A stretch of DNA of 64,000 nucleotides from Rhodothermales bacterium. GTDB taxonomy: Bacteria; Bacteroidota; Rhodothermia; Rhodothermales; Bin80. A program made the position numbers and the translations under genes. Location: positions 1 through 64,000 of the forward strand of contig JAJEDR010000025.1 of NCBI GenBank assembly GCA_022821385.1. The letters run 5' to 3'. Below are positions 45,651-54,470 of this stretch, in pieces. Under the pieces are notes generated by a model. That model was not told the origin of the DNA. It saw only the letters and a list, made by a program, of their open reading frames with translations, and did not search any database. The number at the start of each line of letters is the position of its first letter. Within the stretch, counting starts at the first letter, position 1.

Positions 45651-45914
45651 TTAAAGATGGCGATAAACATCCTCCAACGACAGGTCGCAGGCAAGCATCA
45701 TGACTTGAATGTGATACAGCAGTTGGGAGATTTCCTCGGCGGTGCGTTCACGGGTCTCGTGGCTTGCTGCCATCCACACTTCGCCTGCTTCCTCAAGAAT
45801 TTTTTTGCCAATCTCATGCGTGCCTGTATTGACTGCCTGTACAGTGCCGGACATCGGATCCTGTTGTTGTACCTTGTCCTCAAGTTCCTGGAAAAGATCT
45901 TCAAACCGCTTCAT
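45651..45914 (-). CDS. hisE: Phosphoribosyl-ATP pyrophosphatase
   Basis: The 87-residue protein is a stand-alone HisE, the second step of histidine synthesis. The MazG-like fold with metal-binding residues shows in [17 protein letters not shown] (ExxE) and [19 protein letters not shown] (E/D). It is not fused to HisI, unlike in many bacteria. It is probably translated from the same mRNA as hisG. The start codon is the ATG at 45914. Confidence 0.9.
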   Translation of the reverse strand: MKRFEDLFQELEDKVQQQDPMSGTVQAVNTGTHEIGKKILEEAGEVWMAASHETRERTAEEISQLLYHIQVMMLACDLSLEDVYRHL

Positions 45915-46008
45915 TTCAAAAATTATTGGACTGATTTGCTCTGCCTGGGGATCTTACTAGCGACGCTTGCAGAGCTTCTGACTAAGGGGTGTTTTTTACT
46001 AATGGGAG

Positions 46009-46596
46009 CTAACTGGAAGAATCAATGGAATCCAAGTTGTCGGGGAGCCATGGGTGCCTAGGTGGGAAGTTGCACTCCGTGCGCCCGATCTCGTTGCCCT
46101 CGCTGTCGTAGGTTCTGTTGTACCCTTCCGCAACGATCATTCCCGTTTCCTCGTTGTTGTGCCCGTCCGCACCGTCGCACACCCCAATCAGGTCGTCTAT
46201 GCACTTGCCGAACTCCGTCTTCTTTAAAATATTGGCTTTAGTTCTTACTTCGCAGTCAATTGTCCGCGTATTCGTCTTGTACTGAATGTGCCAACCCGCA
46301 AAGCCAATTCCAAACGCATCCTCGTCCGTTATGGAGCGCCAGCGAATGCCGCCGGGCAAAACTCCGCTGTCACCCTCTTCAAAGGAAGGCAACAAAGCGT
46401 CATGGTGCCTTGAAAGCTGGATCATGCCGTCCGGTGGCAATTGATCAATCAGTTCAGCTATTTCGTCGCTCGAAGCTTGGCTTTCCGTATGTTCAACCGA
46501 GTTGGAACAGCCAACGGCAATTAAGGCCATTAAGACCGGGGGCGCAAGGAAGGAAAAACGCTTCACGTGTCTGGTATAGGGTTGGGTTGAATGCAT
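46009..46596 (-). CDS. Cys-rich exported lipoprotein, copy A
   Basis: From the ATG at 46596 the product has 195 residues. A hydrophobic signal segment (FLAPPVLMALIAVGC) ends in a Cys that fits a lipobox. The C-terminal part has four Cys: C-x16-C-x7-C-x34-C (DCEVRT, GKCIDDL, GVCDGA, TECNFP). The lipoprotein at 50500-51033 has the same spacing (x16, x7, x33) and similar surrounding residues, so these are paralogues. Two disulfides could form. The family is not recognised. An IS1595 transposase fragment lies just upstream. Confidence 0.65.
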   Translation of the reverse strand: MHSTQPYTRHVKRFSFLAPPVLMALIAVGCSNSVEHTESQASSDEIAELIDQLPPDGMIQLSRHHDALLPSFEEGDSGVLPGGIRWRSITDEDAFGIGFAGWHIQYKTNTRTIDCEVRTKANILKKTEFGKCIDDLIGVCDGADGHNNEETGMIVAEGYNRTYDSEGNEIGRTECNFPPRHPWLPDNLDSIDSSS

Positions 46597-46646
46597 GAAT
46601 TGGTTCCGCTTACTGAAGCGCTTCCACAAAGTTGCTGTCCGACTGG

Positions 46647-46967
46647 CTACAACCTCGTTACAATCCCGTCCACGAACGCGTCAAAGGGAGCCTCATAGTC
46701 ACTATGGTTGTACTTCCAGCAACTCTCCGCTAGAAATAACGGCTTGCGCTTATTGCTGTAGTGGTGGTGCGTGCCGAACCACGCCCGCTTGACCAGCGCC
46801 CAGAAGGACTCAATGTTGTTGACATGCACGTTGCCCTCAACGAATTTGTGCGCGTGGTGGATCACGGAGTGCTTGTAGTCTCTTCCTGCATACTGGTAGG
46901 CGGAGTATTCGTCCGACATTAGGTCCGTGCCACTGGACTCGACGTGGGTGTGTCTGCAGAATATCAC
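46647..46967 (-). mobile_element. IS1595-family (ISXO2-like) transposase, C-terminal fragment
   Basis: The frame reads TDLMSDEYSAYQYAGRDYKH, VIHHAHKFVEGNVHVNNIES, FWALVKRAWFGTHHHYSNK and AESCWKYNHSDYEAPFDAFV. This is the second half of the ISXO2-like DDE domain (motifs DEYxxY, VHxNxIESFWxLxKR, E-x-C-W-x-Y-N). About 100 codons remain, so the zinc ribbon, helix-turn-helix and first Asp are lost. No terminal inverted repeats were identified. It ends 50 bases upstream of the Cys-rich lipoprotein gene. Confidence 0.75.
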
Positions 46968-47143
46968 AGATTGCGACCGAAATTGGCCACGAATACTATG
47001 TCTTCAACAATTGACGGCTATATCTTCGCGTCTCCCCCACAGTCTAATGACTATTTGCCGCCGAATGTCAACTGCCCTTCTGTGACGTTATTTTGCAATC
47101 GTCACAATTCGCAAGTCTGCGATAAATTTCTTCAGAGGTAGGC

Positions 47144-47713
47144 TTATGAATTCCTTCGTTTTTTAGCTAGCTCCTTCATATGTCTAATGAAGTCACCCTG
47201 CTGATTCAAAGGTAATTCTCGATCTAAAGAATTTTTCGTACGCTGGGGGACCAAATCAGCCTCTGATATCTGGATCGTGCGAATTTCTACCAAGGCATCA
47301 TAAACATGCACCTGATAATGATTAAGTGCCTGTTCATCCCACTTTGACGAAGAAAGTGTTAAATCCCCGTAAAAGGTTATGTCATCTTCGCCCAACACGC
47401 CGCCCACGGAAGGAGAATTTTTATCATTTATTGCAAATACTTCACCTGGCGAAGAAATGACTCGGACGGTTGGTCCAGCCAGCGTTACTTTGCGGAGTCC
47501 TCCATCCTCGAAACGTTCAATTAAAACCCCCTTATCCCCAAATACCGTGATTGTGGCTTCCTGTTGAATGAGCGTAGCATTTTCTCCCGAAAGCTCGTCT
47601 AACGTAACTTGAGCAGAAGCTGTAGCGCATACAAATGCAAACAAAAGTAGCGCTATTAATGAACCTCTTGCGAAGCCATTTTTTGAGGTGGAAGTCGAGT
47701 GGATTGCTTGCAT
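47144..47713 (-). CDS. Exported protein of unknown function
   Basis: From the ATG at 47713 the product has 189 residues. The signal peptide (GSLIALLLFAFVCATASAQV) is cleaved before VTLDELSG. The mature part is beta-rich, with alternating hydrophobic residues (ATITVFGDKGVLIERFEDGG, VTLAGPTVRVISSPGEVFAI), and ends in a basic tail (LAKKRRNS). This resembles a small FecR-like or cupin-like surface domain, but no family motif is visible. The region is accessory. Confidence 0.55.
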   Translation of the reverse strand: MQAIHSTSTSKNGFARGSLIALLLFAFVCATASAQVTLDELSGENATLIQQEATITVFGDKGVLIERFEDGGLRKVTLAGPTVRVISSPGEVFAINDKNSPSVGGVLGEDDITFYGDLTLSSSKWDEQALNHYQVHVYDALVEIRTIQISEADLVPQRTKNSLDRELPLNQQGDFIRHMKELAKKRRNS

Positions 47714-47830
47714 GATCTTGGTTACTAGTCTTGGGTTTCGTGGGACCAACGTCGCTAATGGTTCAATGATCCGCAGGAGCCTGTACACCAGCCGCCAATA
47801 TTCGGATCGCGTTGCGGGAGATAAACAAAA

Positions 47831-47855
47831 GGGTCAGATCGAACGATGCTGACCC
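47831..47855 (-). terminator. Rho-independent-like terminator
   Basis: Read on the minus strand the sequence forms a 7-bp stem (GGGTCAG and CTGACCC) with an 11-base loop, followed directly by CTTTTGTTTAT-like T-rich DNA. It lies about 75 bases downstream of the small gene ending at 47929, so it probably ends that transcript. Confidence 0.5.
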
Positions 47856-47928
47856 CTGGAATCAAAAGGCTTGGCATACACATATGGACGTGCAACCCGC
47901 CCGGGTTTTAAAAGAAGCGGTTTCCCGC

Positions 47929-48165
47929 TTACGCCGTCACCGTTTCTACAAGAAGACGGTTGAGGCGAGGCGCCGAGCGGTCGTTTGTGCCCGCAAGAGA
48001 ATCTTCAAAGAATGCAATGAAAGCAGAGCGCTCTAGCGGATTCGACTCGAAAGATTCCAAGGCAGAAATGAATTTTTTCCAGAGTGGTTCTTCAATCTGG
48101 CCAGCCAGATATCGTGCAAAAAGATGCACCATAGGGTTCGTGTTCTTTACTTTCTTGTTTGCCAT
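47929..48165 (-). CDS. Small hypothetical protein
   Basis: The 78-residue protein (ATG at 48165) is helical: NPMVHLFARYLAGQIEEPLW, KKFISALESFESNPLERSAF, IAFFEDSLAG. No motif or family is recognised and no signal or TM segment is present. The clean start, normal codon texture and the following terminator-like hairpin support a real gene. A function cannot be given. Confidence 0.5.
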   Translation of the reverse strand: MANKKVKNTNPMVHLFARYLAGQIEEPLWKKFISALESFESNPLERSAFIAFFEDSLAGTNDRSAPRLNRLLVETVTA

Positions 48166-48296
48166 GTTATCGTTTGGGCTCGGAGTCTGCAGTCTCTACG
48201 GCAAAAATCGGGCCAAAGTTGCGTTTTATGACCAAGAGGTTGACTTACTTACACGAAACAGGCCGGATATACGCAATTAATGAGGTGATGGTATCC

Positions 48297-49226
48297 TCAG
48301 AAGGGAGGTTCAAAACCGGCTTTGCCCTCTTCAAGGGTTAATCCGTAGTCCCCTATACAGAGGGCGAGGGTGTGTCGCCATGCATGGTATCGTCGTAGAT
48401 ATTCGCGTGGCAGCGATGCCAGGTCACAGCCGAGTTTTTGTGCCATGAGGTTGAGAGCGTCATCCCGTGTCATGGCTACAAATCGACCTCTGTTGAAATG
48501 AAAGGCCTGCGATACGAAACGCCCCACCCCGGTAGAGACAAGTTGCTCAGCAAATCTTGTCGGGTTATGCAGCCAAAGTAATGGGGTCAGAGTGATGCAG
48601 GTCGAGATTCCAGACGAGGCCACTTCGGTGATTGCTTCCAGCCGTCGCTGGTTACCGGGGCACTTTGGTTCGAAGGTGTGCCGGACAGATTCATCATCCG
48701 TCGTAACCGTCATGTTGATCTGTGCATTGCCCCCATTTTCAACGATAGTCTGGTAGAGATCCAAATCACGGACTACATCCGGGCCGCGTGTTTGAACCAC
48801 CAGTTTGGGACGCGGCTTGTGGTAGTGAGTCGTTTCTGCCGTTGCAGTCTTGCCCGCCAGTACCTCCAATACTGCACGGGTGAGTCCCAGCTTTCGCTCA
48901 AGAGGTTGATAGGGATCCGTGACACTGCTCATGTAAATCCGTTTTCCGTCCAGGCAGCGACGATTGCGGTGGAGTTTTCGGTTCAGGTTTTCCGCTGCAT
49001 TCTCCTTTACGCGGACCCAGTAACCCCAGTTGTCCCGGTGGTATGGACTTCTGGAAAAGAATGCAGCGTAGCAGTATGTGCAGCCAAAAGCACAACCGGA
49101 GTATGGGTTGAGGGAATAGTCATAGGCTTCTATGAAGCCAGTCGCCCGTGTCAAAATGTTTGATGTTTTGCCATAGGTGATGTCATTCAGTTGCCCTAAG
49201 CGTTGAGGTATGAGGTGGGTGTCCAT
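48297..49226 (-). CDS. Radical SAM protein, PA0069/SplB-like family
   Basis: The 309-residue enzyme binds a 4Fe-4S cluster through the CxxxCxxC motif in SGCAFGCTYCYAAFF (Cys45, Cys49, Cys52). The family signature continues with KRIYMSSVTDPYQPLERKLG and LVVQTRGPDVVRDLDLYQTI. This SPL-like group (PA0069/Rv2578c type) is widespread and of unknown substrate. It starts at the ATG at 49226; TonB-receptor debris lies upstream. No partner gene is seen. Confidence 0.87.
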   Translation of the reverse strand: MDTHLIPQRLGQLNDITYGKTSNILTRATGFIEAYDYSLNPYSGCAFGCTYCYAAFFSRSPYHRDNWGYWVRVKENAAENLNRKLHRNRRCLDGKRIYMSSVTDPYQPLERKLGLTRAVLEVLAGKTATAETTHYHKPRPKLVVQTRGPDVVRDLDLYQTIVENGGNAQINMTVTTDDESVRHTFEPKCPGNQRRLEAITEVASSGISTCITLTPLLWLHNPTRFAEQLVSTGVGRFVSQAFHFNRGRFVAMTRDDALNLMAQKLGCDLASLPREYLRRYHAWRHTLALCIGDYGLTLEEGKAGFEPPF

Positions 49227-49348
49227 CAGAGTGGTTCGTGCCTAGGTGAGCAGGTAGGTGAGAGCAGCCGAGGAATCTAAGTGCCTCCCACTCGGGTAAA
49301 GATATATACACAGCTTACAGCATGTATGAGGAGGAGCGGCAGAGCGAC

Positions 49349-50005
49349 CTAAATTGAATAAGACAGTGTGAAGTAGAAATTACGGCCCGGATTGGGCAGA
49401 TTACTGAAACATAGATGCTCGTGATAGTAAACACGAAACAGGTTGTCTAAGCCGATACTCAGGTCTATCCCGGGTCCAAGCGTTGTTCCTCCTCGAACGT
49501 TGACGACGCAACAACCATCTGTTCCATCCTCATCGGCAAAAATACGGGCTACCCGGTTTTGAGGCATGGCCATCTGAGCTTCCAGATCGCCCCACCATTT
49601 GTTGTACATGGCACGAAGGCTGGTCCAGCCGGTGAGGGGAGGGATCAGATACATCGGTTCATCAAGCTCAAGATTCTGTCCGCATGTCTACGAAGCGGTT
49701 CCAGTCAACTCATGCCATTCCCGAAGAACAAAAACGGCACATGCGTCACCACCGGTGAGGAATGCGGCAGATGAGTTGTAATAGGTTCTGAATCTTGGCG
49801 CGGAAGTGCTTCCGAGCAGATCTGAATCGTTTCGGTCGCCAACGTAATGGAGCACATGATTGGCAAAAATGCTGGCACGAACCCTGATCTTTGAGGTCTA
49901 TTTCTCAATCCCCAATTCGACCTGAGTACTTCTTTCAGGATTTGGGTTAAGGTTGCCGGTATAGAAATAGCCATCAACGTAGTTGTACACATAGTGTCCG
50001 TATTT
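49349..50005 (-). pseudogene. TonB-dependent receptor, C-terminal barrel pseudogene
   Basis: A single frame reads through YVDGYFYTGNLNPNPERSTQ, VELGIEK, a TAG at 49898, RVRASIFANHVLHYVG, FRTYYNSSAAFLTGGD, a second TAG at 49688, GWTSLRAMYNKWWGDLEAQM and the C-terminal LSIGLDNLFRVYYHEHL and GRNFYFTLSYSI. These are the last strands of a TBDR, including the closing aromatic strand (family pattern LDNLFNxxYxxHLxxxxxPxPGRNFxxxxxY). A third stop at 50006 and frameshifted sequence upstream mean the plug and first strands are lost. This is a dead receptor gene, of the iron/B12-type rather than SusC. Confidence 0.7.
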
Positions 50006-50499
50006 CTAAACATGCGTGGGGAGTCGCCGAAAATCTGCCATGGATCAACGCAATCGCCCCCCTGGAACCCGGCTCTTGCGTCAGGCTTAGGCTCACATTT
50101 CCAAGAGAATAGGATTGAGTAAAGTCGCTGAGGTTCCAACGCCATTGCATCGCAGCAATGGCTTCTTGGTGCTGCGCCTCGCAGGGTGAATGATCCAGAT
50201 GGTTCCAAACCGAAGTTGCTCCAGAATGAGGAATGGCTTCCGATCTACAGTAAATTCGGGCTAGGCAGAGATGCAGCTTCTGAACAGGCCTGAACCGGAA
50301 AACCTGCAGGACAATCGCCTTAACGTCAACTTTTTGCAAACGCTGTATCCAAATACGTCGCGACCAAGAAATTCTCCTTCAAATTGGCTCCTCAGATGTA
50401 CGCAATCGTGGCCAAGATGCCTTCAATTCGGTGAGAAAACGTGCTCTAGAGCAGACATGATACACAATGTTGTGCAACAGGTAGACGTGGACTACCCCA
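50006..50499. other. Degenerate stretch next to the receptor pseudogene
   Basis: About 490 bases. Minus-strand frames such as 49974-50339 are open but their products look like shifted receptor sequence rather than an intact protein. I could not align it to TBDR strands with certainty. No gene is called. Confidence 0.4.
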
Positions 50500-51033
50500 T
50501 CAGCGGTATGTTGGATTACAGGGCACTGCCGTAGCCGTGTTGTCGTCGTTGTAGGTTACGTTCATACCGTGAGCCTCGAGCGATTTACCGTCTTCGCTGG
50601 AGGCATATACAGCAGTGTCGCAACTCTCGCTTACGAACTGTATGCAGTCTGCAAAGTCCTCAAAGCCGAGAGAACTAGCCCCCTTTTTCATTGTGCATTC
50701 GGGGGTTGCGAGCGTGCGGTAGGAGTCCTGCCGGTCATGTTTATACGTGGTTTTGATCTGCATTCTTATGAAAGGAACTAGGAAGTCACCAGCATGAGCG
50801 GCTCCCCAATGTCGGCCATCTGAAAGTTGACCTGAATAGTCCCACTCGAACCGAGCGAGGTAGTCAGGAACCGAAGTTATAAGGACGAGGCTGTCTTCTT
50901 CTCCCCAATCGGCTCTTAGTAGTGCCTCTATTTCGGTGGAAGTATCTTGGGGCGCCTCCGTTACAGAGGATTCGCAGGAGGCAAATAGCGCGAGAAAGAT
51001 TGGGACTGCAAGTATGCGAAGTACGTGTTTCAT
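50500..51033 (-). CDS. Cys-rich exported lipoprotein, copy B
   Basis: From the ATG at 51033 the protein has 177 residues. A lipoprotein-type signal (MKHVLRILAVPIFLALFASC) is clear. Four Cys in the C-terminal half follow C-x16-C-x7-C-x33-C (PECTMKK, ADCIQFV, ESCDTA, VPCNPT), the same as in copy A at 46009-46596. Short matches (the CI of the second Cys, CD of the third) also agree. Function unknown; the Cys content and the nearby CPYC thioredoxin-like protein suggest disulfide chemistry at the cell surface. The gene is upstream of a TBDR pseudogene. Confidence 0.7.
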   Translation of the reverse strand: MKHVLRILAVPIFLALFASCESSVTEAPQDTSTEIEALLRADWGEEDSLVLITSVPDYLARFEWDYSGQLSDGRHWGAAHAGDFLVPFIRMQIKTTYKHDRQDSYRTLATPECTMKKGASSLGFEDFADCIQFVSESCDTAVYASSEDGKSLEAHGMNVTYNDDNTATAVPCNPTYR

Positions 51034-51364
51034 TTTGTTGGTCGGTCTCACGCGGCGTAATCACAGCTTCGGCAGCAAGCTTCTGCACAGACACTCGTCA
51101 AAGGTGTTTCCAGTCGTGCGTAGGTCACGTACTGATCACGATCCATTGTCACCCGCTGTCAACTAGGGTTGGCACAATGCCCAAAAGCACGTCGAAACGG
51201 CCCTTATAAAGGTGTTGCTTAAGCCTTGAGTTCTGGCTTACCCTGCGGGACTATCGCCATTACCTGGAATGAAGGTGCCCGCTTCATGAATTTCTTGCGT
51301 CCCAGCACCTCAGAACGCAAAATCACCGGTTATTGCATTCTTCCGCATCCAAACCCACCCACGC
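51034..51364. other. Intergenic region, 331 bases
   Basis: No convincing gene. Short frames on both strands lack motifs. It follows the end of the propeller operon on the minus strand and holds the promoter of lipoprotein B. No terminator hairpin with a T run was found. Confidence 0.4.
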
Positions 51365-52384
51365 TTACCGATACAGCAACCTATACACCACAACGACCGT
51401 ATCGCGAATTTCATATGCTCTCTCGTCAGTCAATAGTGCAAATAAACCATCCGGCAACTTCACTGATTCATTATAATTCCCATTTTCCGCATCATAATAG
51501 TCAGCAATCATCTTCATGCGCGGATCCTTATTATCCCTCACTAACACAATAACTTGATCGTCGTTCACAAACATCGAATAATTCAGCGGAGGTCCGGGCC
51601 ACCTCATGCCATTCTGCTCGACCATCTCCTCAGGCGGCTCAAACCCAACCGCTCCAATAGTCCTACGAGCGTACTTCACTTCTCCGTCACTGTTGTACCT
51701 AATTAGCGCTGGATACAAAGATGGTACGAAAAGCACATCTTCACCGAAAGCACTCAACCTTCCCGGTATTAGATACTTGTTGCGGACATGCAAGTTTTCG
51801 TCCAGCAACCTCCCAAACATTAGTGTATCAACATTCGAAGAGGTCACAAAGAATTCTCTATATCTGTAGTCCGAAGGTATCAACCAATATTTTCGTCCAC
51901 TGTTTGTTACGACCATTCTTTTAAAATGCATTTCGGGTTCCTCCATTGTCAACAAAGAGCCATCTGGCTGAAAATACGTCAGTCGCCGGTTCATGCTATC
52001 GTATATAAAGACTACCGAATCTCCGATTGTTCCTAAATTTCCCATTTGCATTACCTCTCCTGGCGCCCATCCCATGCCCTGCCCGTACGTCGTTGTGTGC
52101 CGCCCCAAATTATCGAATGCTTTCACACTCATGTCTCCGTAATCTCCAACGTACACGTTCTTTCCCGGCCCCTTCAATACACTGCCCGGGGTATAGAGCA
52201 TCATGCTGTCATCAACTGGTAAATAGTGCAATGAATCCAGCGTCACATTACGCCACGCACGACTCGTTGCATCTTGTTCGATCAACGGGATTTGAATTTC
52301 GACTTGTAGCCGACCAGGCTCCCCACATCCCAAAGAACTGATCAACAAAACGCCAACCCCGGCAAGTTTCAAGAATGCACTCAT
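51365..52384 (-). CDS. 6-bladed beta-propeller lipoprotein
   Basis: The 339-residue product has a lipoprotein signal (FLKLAGVGVLLISSLGCGE). The mature chain has the 6-bladed propeller look common in Bacteroidota: KNVYVGDYGDMSVKAFDNLG, MGNLGTIGDSVVFIYDSMNR, RLTYFQPDGSLL, and VVVVYRLLYR at the C-terminus. Its ATG overlaps the stop of the thioredoxin-like gene (ATGA), so the two are translationally coupled. Such propellers are surface binding proteins of unknown ligand. It is similar to the proteins at 52971-54089 and 54471-55511. Confidence 0.8.
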   Translation of the reverse strand: MSAFLKLAGVGVLLISSLGCGEPGRLQVEIQIPLIEQDATSRAWRNVTLDSLHYLPVDDSMMLYTPGSVLKGPGKNVYVGDYGDMSVKAFDNLGRHTTTYGQGMGWAPGEVMQMGNLGTIGDSVVFIYDSMNRRLTYFQPDGSLLTMEEPEMHFKRMVVTNSGRKYWLIPSDYRYREFFVTSSNVDTLMFGRLLDENLHVRNKYLIPGRLSAFGEDVLFVPSLYPALIRYNSDGEVKYARRTIGAVGFEPPEEMVEQNGMRWPGPPLNYSMFVNDDQVIVLVRDNKDPRMKMIADYYDAENGNYNESVKLPDGLFALLTDERAYEIRDTVVVVYRLLYR

Positions 52385-52959
52385 ATCACCACCTTTAACT
52401 TAACCAGGGTGTTATCAATAAGTAATTGCTCGATTTGGCTTTCCTGTTCCGCATCCAGCATGCCAATCCATTTATGCTGTACTCTGCCTTCGCCATCAAC
52501 AATCAAAATGGTTGGTACATACTCAACATTAAGGTCAGACACTGGAATGACCATTAACGTATCTACTCGTACTTGATACTTGGCTAGCATGCGTTCTTGA
52601 AGTCGGCGGGATTGACTAGTATCGATAACTGCCATAAAAGCGAACCGCCTATTCACTTGGCTGCCTTTCAATGTTTTCTGAAGTGTTTTGTAAAATGGCA
52701 TAGACTGAATGCAGTAAGGGCAACTAGGCGTAAGGGCCAGCAACACCGCACCATCATACTTATCCCAGTCTTCAAACAATTTCACTTCTCCTATTTCCTG
52801 TGTGCCAGCAGTAGTATCGAGATCGCTATCGTCTAAGCCGGTAAAAACCGTGAACACAACAAACACAATAATAGCAAGCAACAATGTGCTGTGGGCAATG
52901 ATTTCCAATTTACCCATAGATTTGAGCGTGCGTCTGCAGTACGCGAGTAATGATTTCAT
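52381..52959 (-). CDS. Membrane-anchored thioredoxin-fold protein (TlpA-like)
   Basis: The 192-residue product (ATG at 52959; GTG at 52980 is possible) has one N-terminal TM helix (IAHSTLLLAIIVFVVFTVF) and a periplasmic thioredoxin-like domain. The redox motif CPYC sits in LALTPSCPYCIQSMPFYKTL, and the cis-Pro region is YVPTILIVDGEGRVQHKW. It would reduce or oxidise disulfides in exported proteins. It lies between two propeller lipoprotein genes, coupled to the downstream one by a four-base overlap. Substrates may include the Cys-rich lipoproteins upstream, which is inference. Confidence 0.8.
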   Translation of the reverse strand: MKSLLAYCRRTLKSMGKLEIIAHSTLLLAIIVFVVFTVFTGLDDSDLDTTAGTQEIGEVKLFEDWDKYDGAVLLALTPSCPYCIQSMPFYKTLQKTLKGSQVNRRFAFMAVIDTSQSRRLQERMLAKYQVRVDTLMVIPVSDLNVEYVPTILIVDGEGRVQHKWIGMLDAEQESQIEQLLIDNTLVKLKVVI

Positions 52960-52970
52960 TCTATAATCAA

Positions 52971-54089
52971 TCAAAAACACTTTTGGTGTTTGATAGGCGG
53001 CGTTTCTAAGCGGCTAAACAAATCGTGCCTGTATACTGTTACTGTAGTATCTGTATCAGCGGCGATCCGTTTTGCAGATAAAGTGATACGTCCAATGAAC
53101 GGTATCTTTACTGATCCGATATAGTGTCCGGTCGCGATACTATAGGCATCCATGGCACGCTCACCATTTGGACGAACATTTATTAACAGCCAACCATTAA
53201 CCACATTCGTTCCATAATGTATTATGCTGGATATCGGAGCTATTAATACCTGTGCATCTTTATCCAACATCCGAGTCTCTATTTGTGCTTCTCCGGTTTC
53301 ATAGGCTGTCATGGTACGTTGTGCGTACAGTAGACTGCCGGTTGAATCATACACTGCAAACATTGGATAATATGCGGACGCAAATATCATGCAGTTCCCG
53401 TATGTGTGAATCCATCCCTCATTACCTAGGGCTGTCGCAATGTCACCTTGATTTTCGAAGACCTTGCCAAAGCGTCGCCTGCCCGTATCGGTTATTACTG
53501 TAAATAGCGATTCTGACTCCAAATAGAAATAGTATGAAATACCGGACTCGGTGCGTGCTTGGCGAAGCGGGTTATCGAGTTGTTGCTTTGCCCAAAAGCG
53601 ATTGGTTTGGGTTTCGAAGGTATATTCAAAAAATTCGGCGGTCAGAACTATTAGGGAGTCACCAACAATAATTAAATCGGACACAGGCATACGTATCTGT
53701 CCAGGGGCACTCCCAATTCCGCGCGTGTGTAATGCTGCGAACACCCCCGTTGTATAAAATTCTATTACGTGTCTGTCCACTACATCGTAAACCTATAGTT
53801 GATCTTTTGTGTCAAAACGATTGGCAAAGGGACCGAATACCGGCACAGAGTCGGTGTATGAAATCTGAAACAGCGAATCCGTGGAAAATTGGTTCCATAC
53901 GCGTTCCGTAGAGCGTCTGGGATTTAGTGTTAATGCTATGCCTTCAACCACTTCAGTGTCAGGTTTTTCCGCACACGAAGTGAGCGCGACAGCCAGTATG
54001 ATGGCTACGGCGTAGACTGCTCTAATTGGAATCTTCGATTCTGCAGTCACTGTCGCCCTCGGACTGTCGAGGCTTGGACAATAGGGCAT
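52971..54089 (-). pseudogene. 6-bladed beta-propeller lipoprotein with in-frame TAG
   Basis: The reading frame carries a lipoprotein signal (IRAVYAVAIILAVALTSCAE) and 6-bladed propeller sequence, interrupted by a single TAG at 53793-53795. The text continues in the same frame after the stop: FDTKDQL, stop, VYDVVDRHVIEFYTTGVF, through to TVYRHDLFSRLETPP. Without the stop it would be a protein of about 360 residues, the usual size for this family. The stop could be a real nonsense mutation, a sequencing error or a strain polymorphism. A GTG at 54050 may be the true start. Confidence 0.65.
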
Positions 54090-54470
54090 ATTGCAATCAG
54101 GCAAGCGGACTGAGGCCCCGAAGTGAATTGGACAGCGAGACAAAGGCCTGCTTTAATATGTGCGCCAAACTGCGTCCACCGCGCATGCAACCCGTTTTCT
54201 AGCGATCGCAGTGTGCGTGAAGCATCGGCTAGAATCTCGTGCAGTAAGTCAAGGATTGGGATCACCCAGACATTTTGCAAGGATATAACTGCAGCCGAAG
54301 TCATTGCACACTTTGCTCCGAACATACGAATTCCAGGATCATTAAACAAAATCATGCGAGCAATCCACTGGACCGCCAGCTCTGAAACTGGTTGTGCAAC
54401 AGGTCCACCAATCGTGAGAGGCCGAGAATCCTCGGGGACAGCATGTGCCGCGCATTGGCCTAGACCTTAC

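Noticed and set aside
51226-51552. 108-codon plus-strand frame
   Set aside because: Antisense to the propeller gene for most of its length; His/Ser/Thr/Pro-rich shadow composition.
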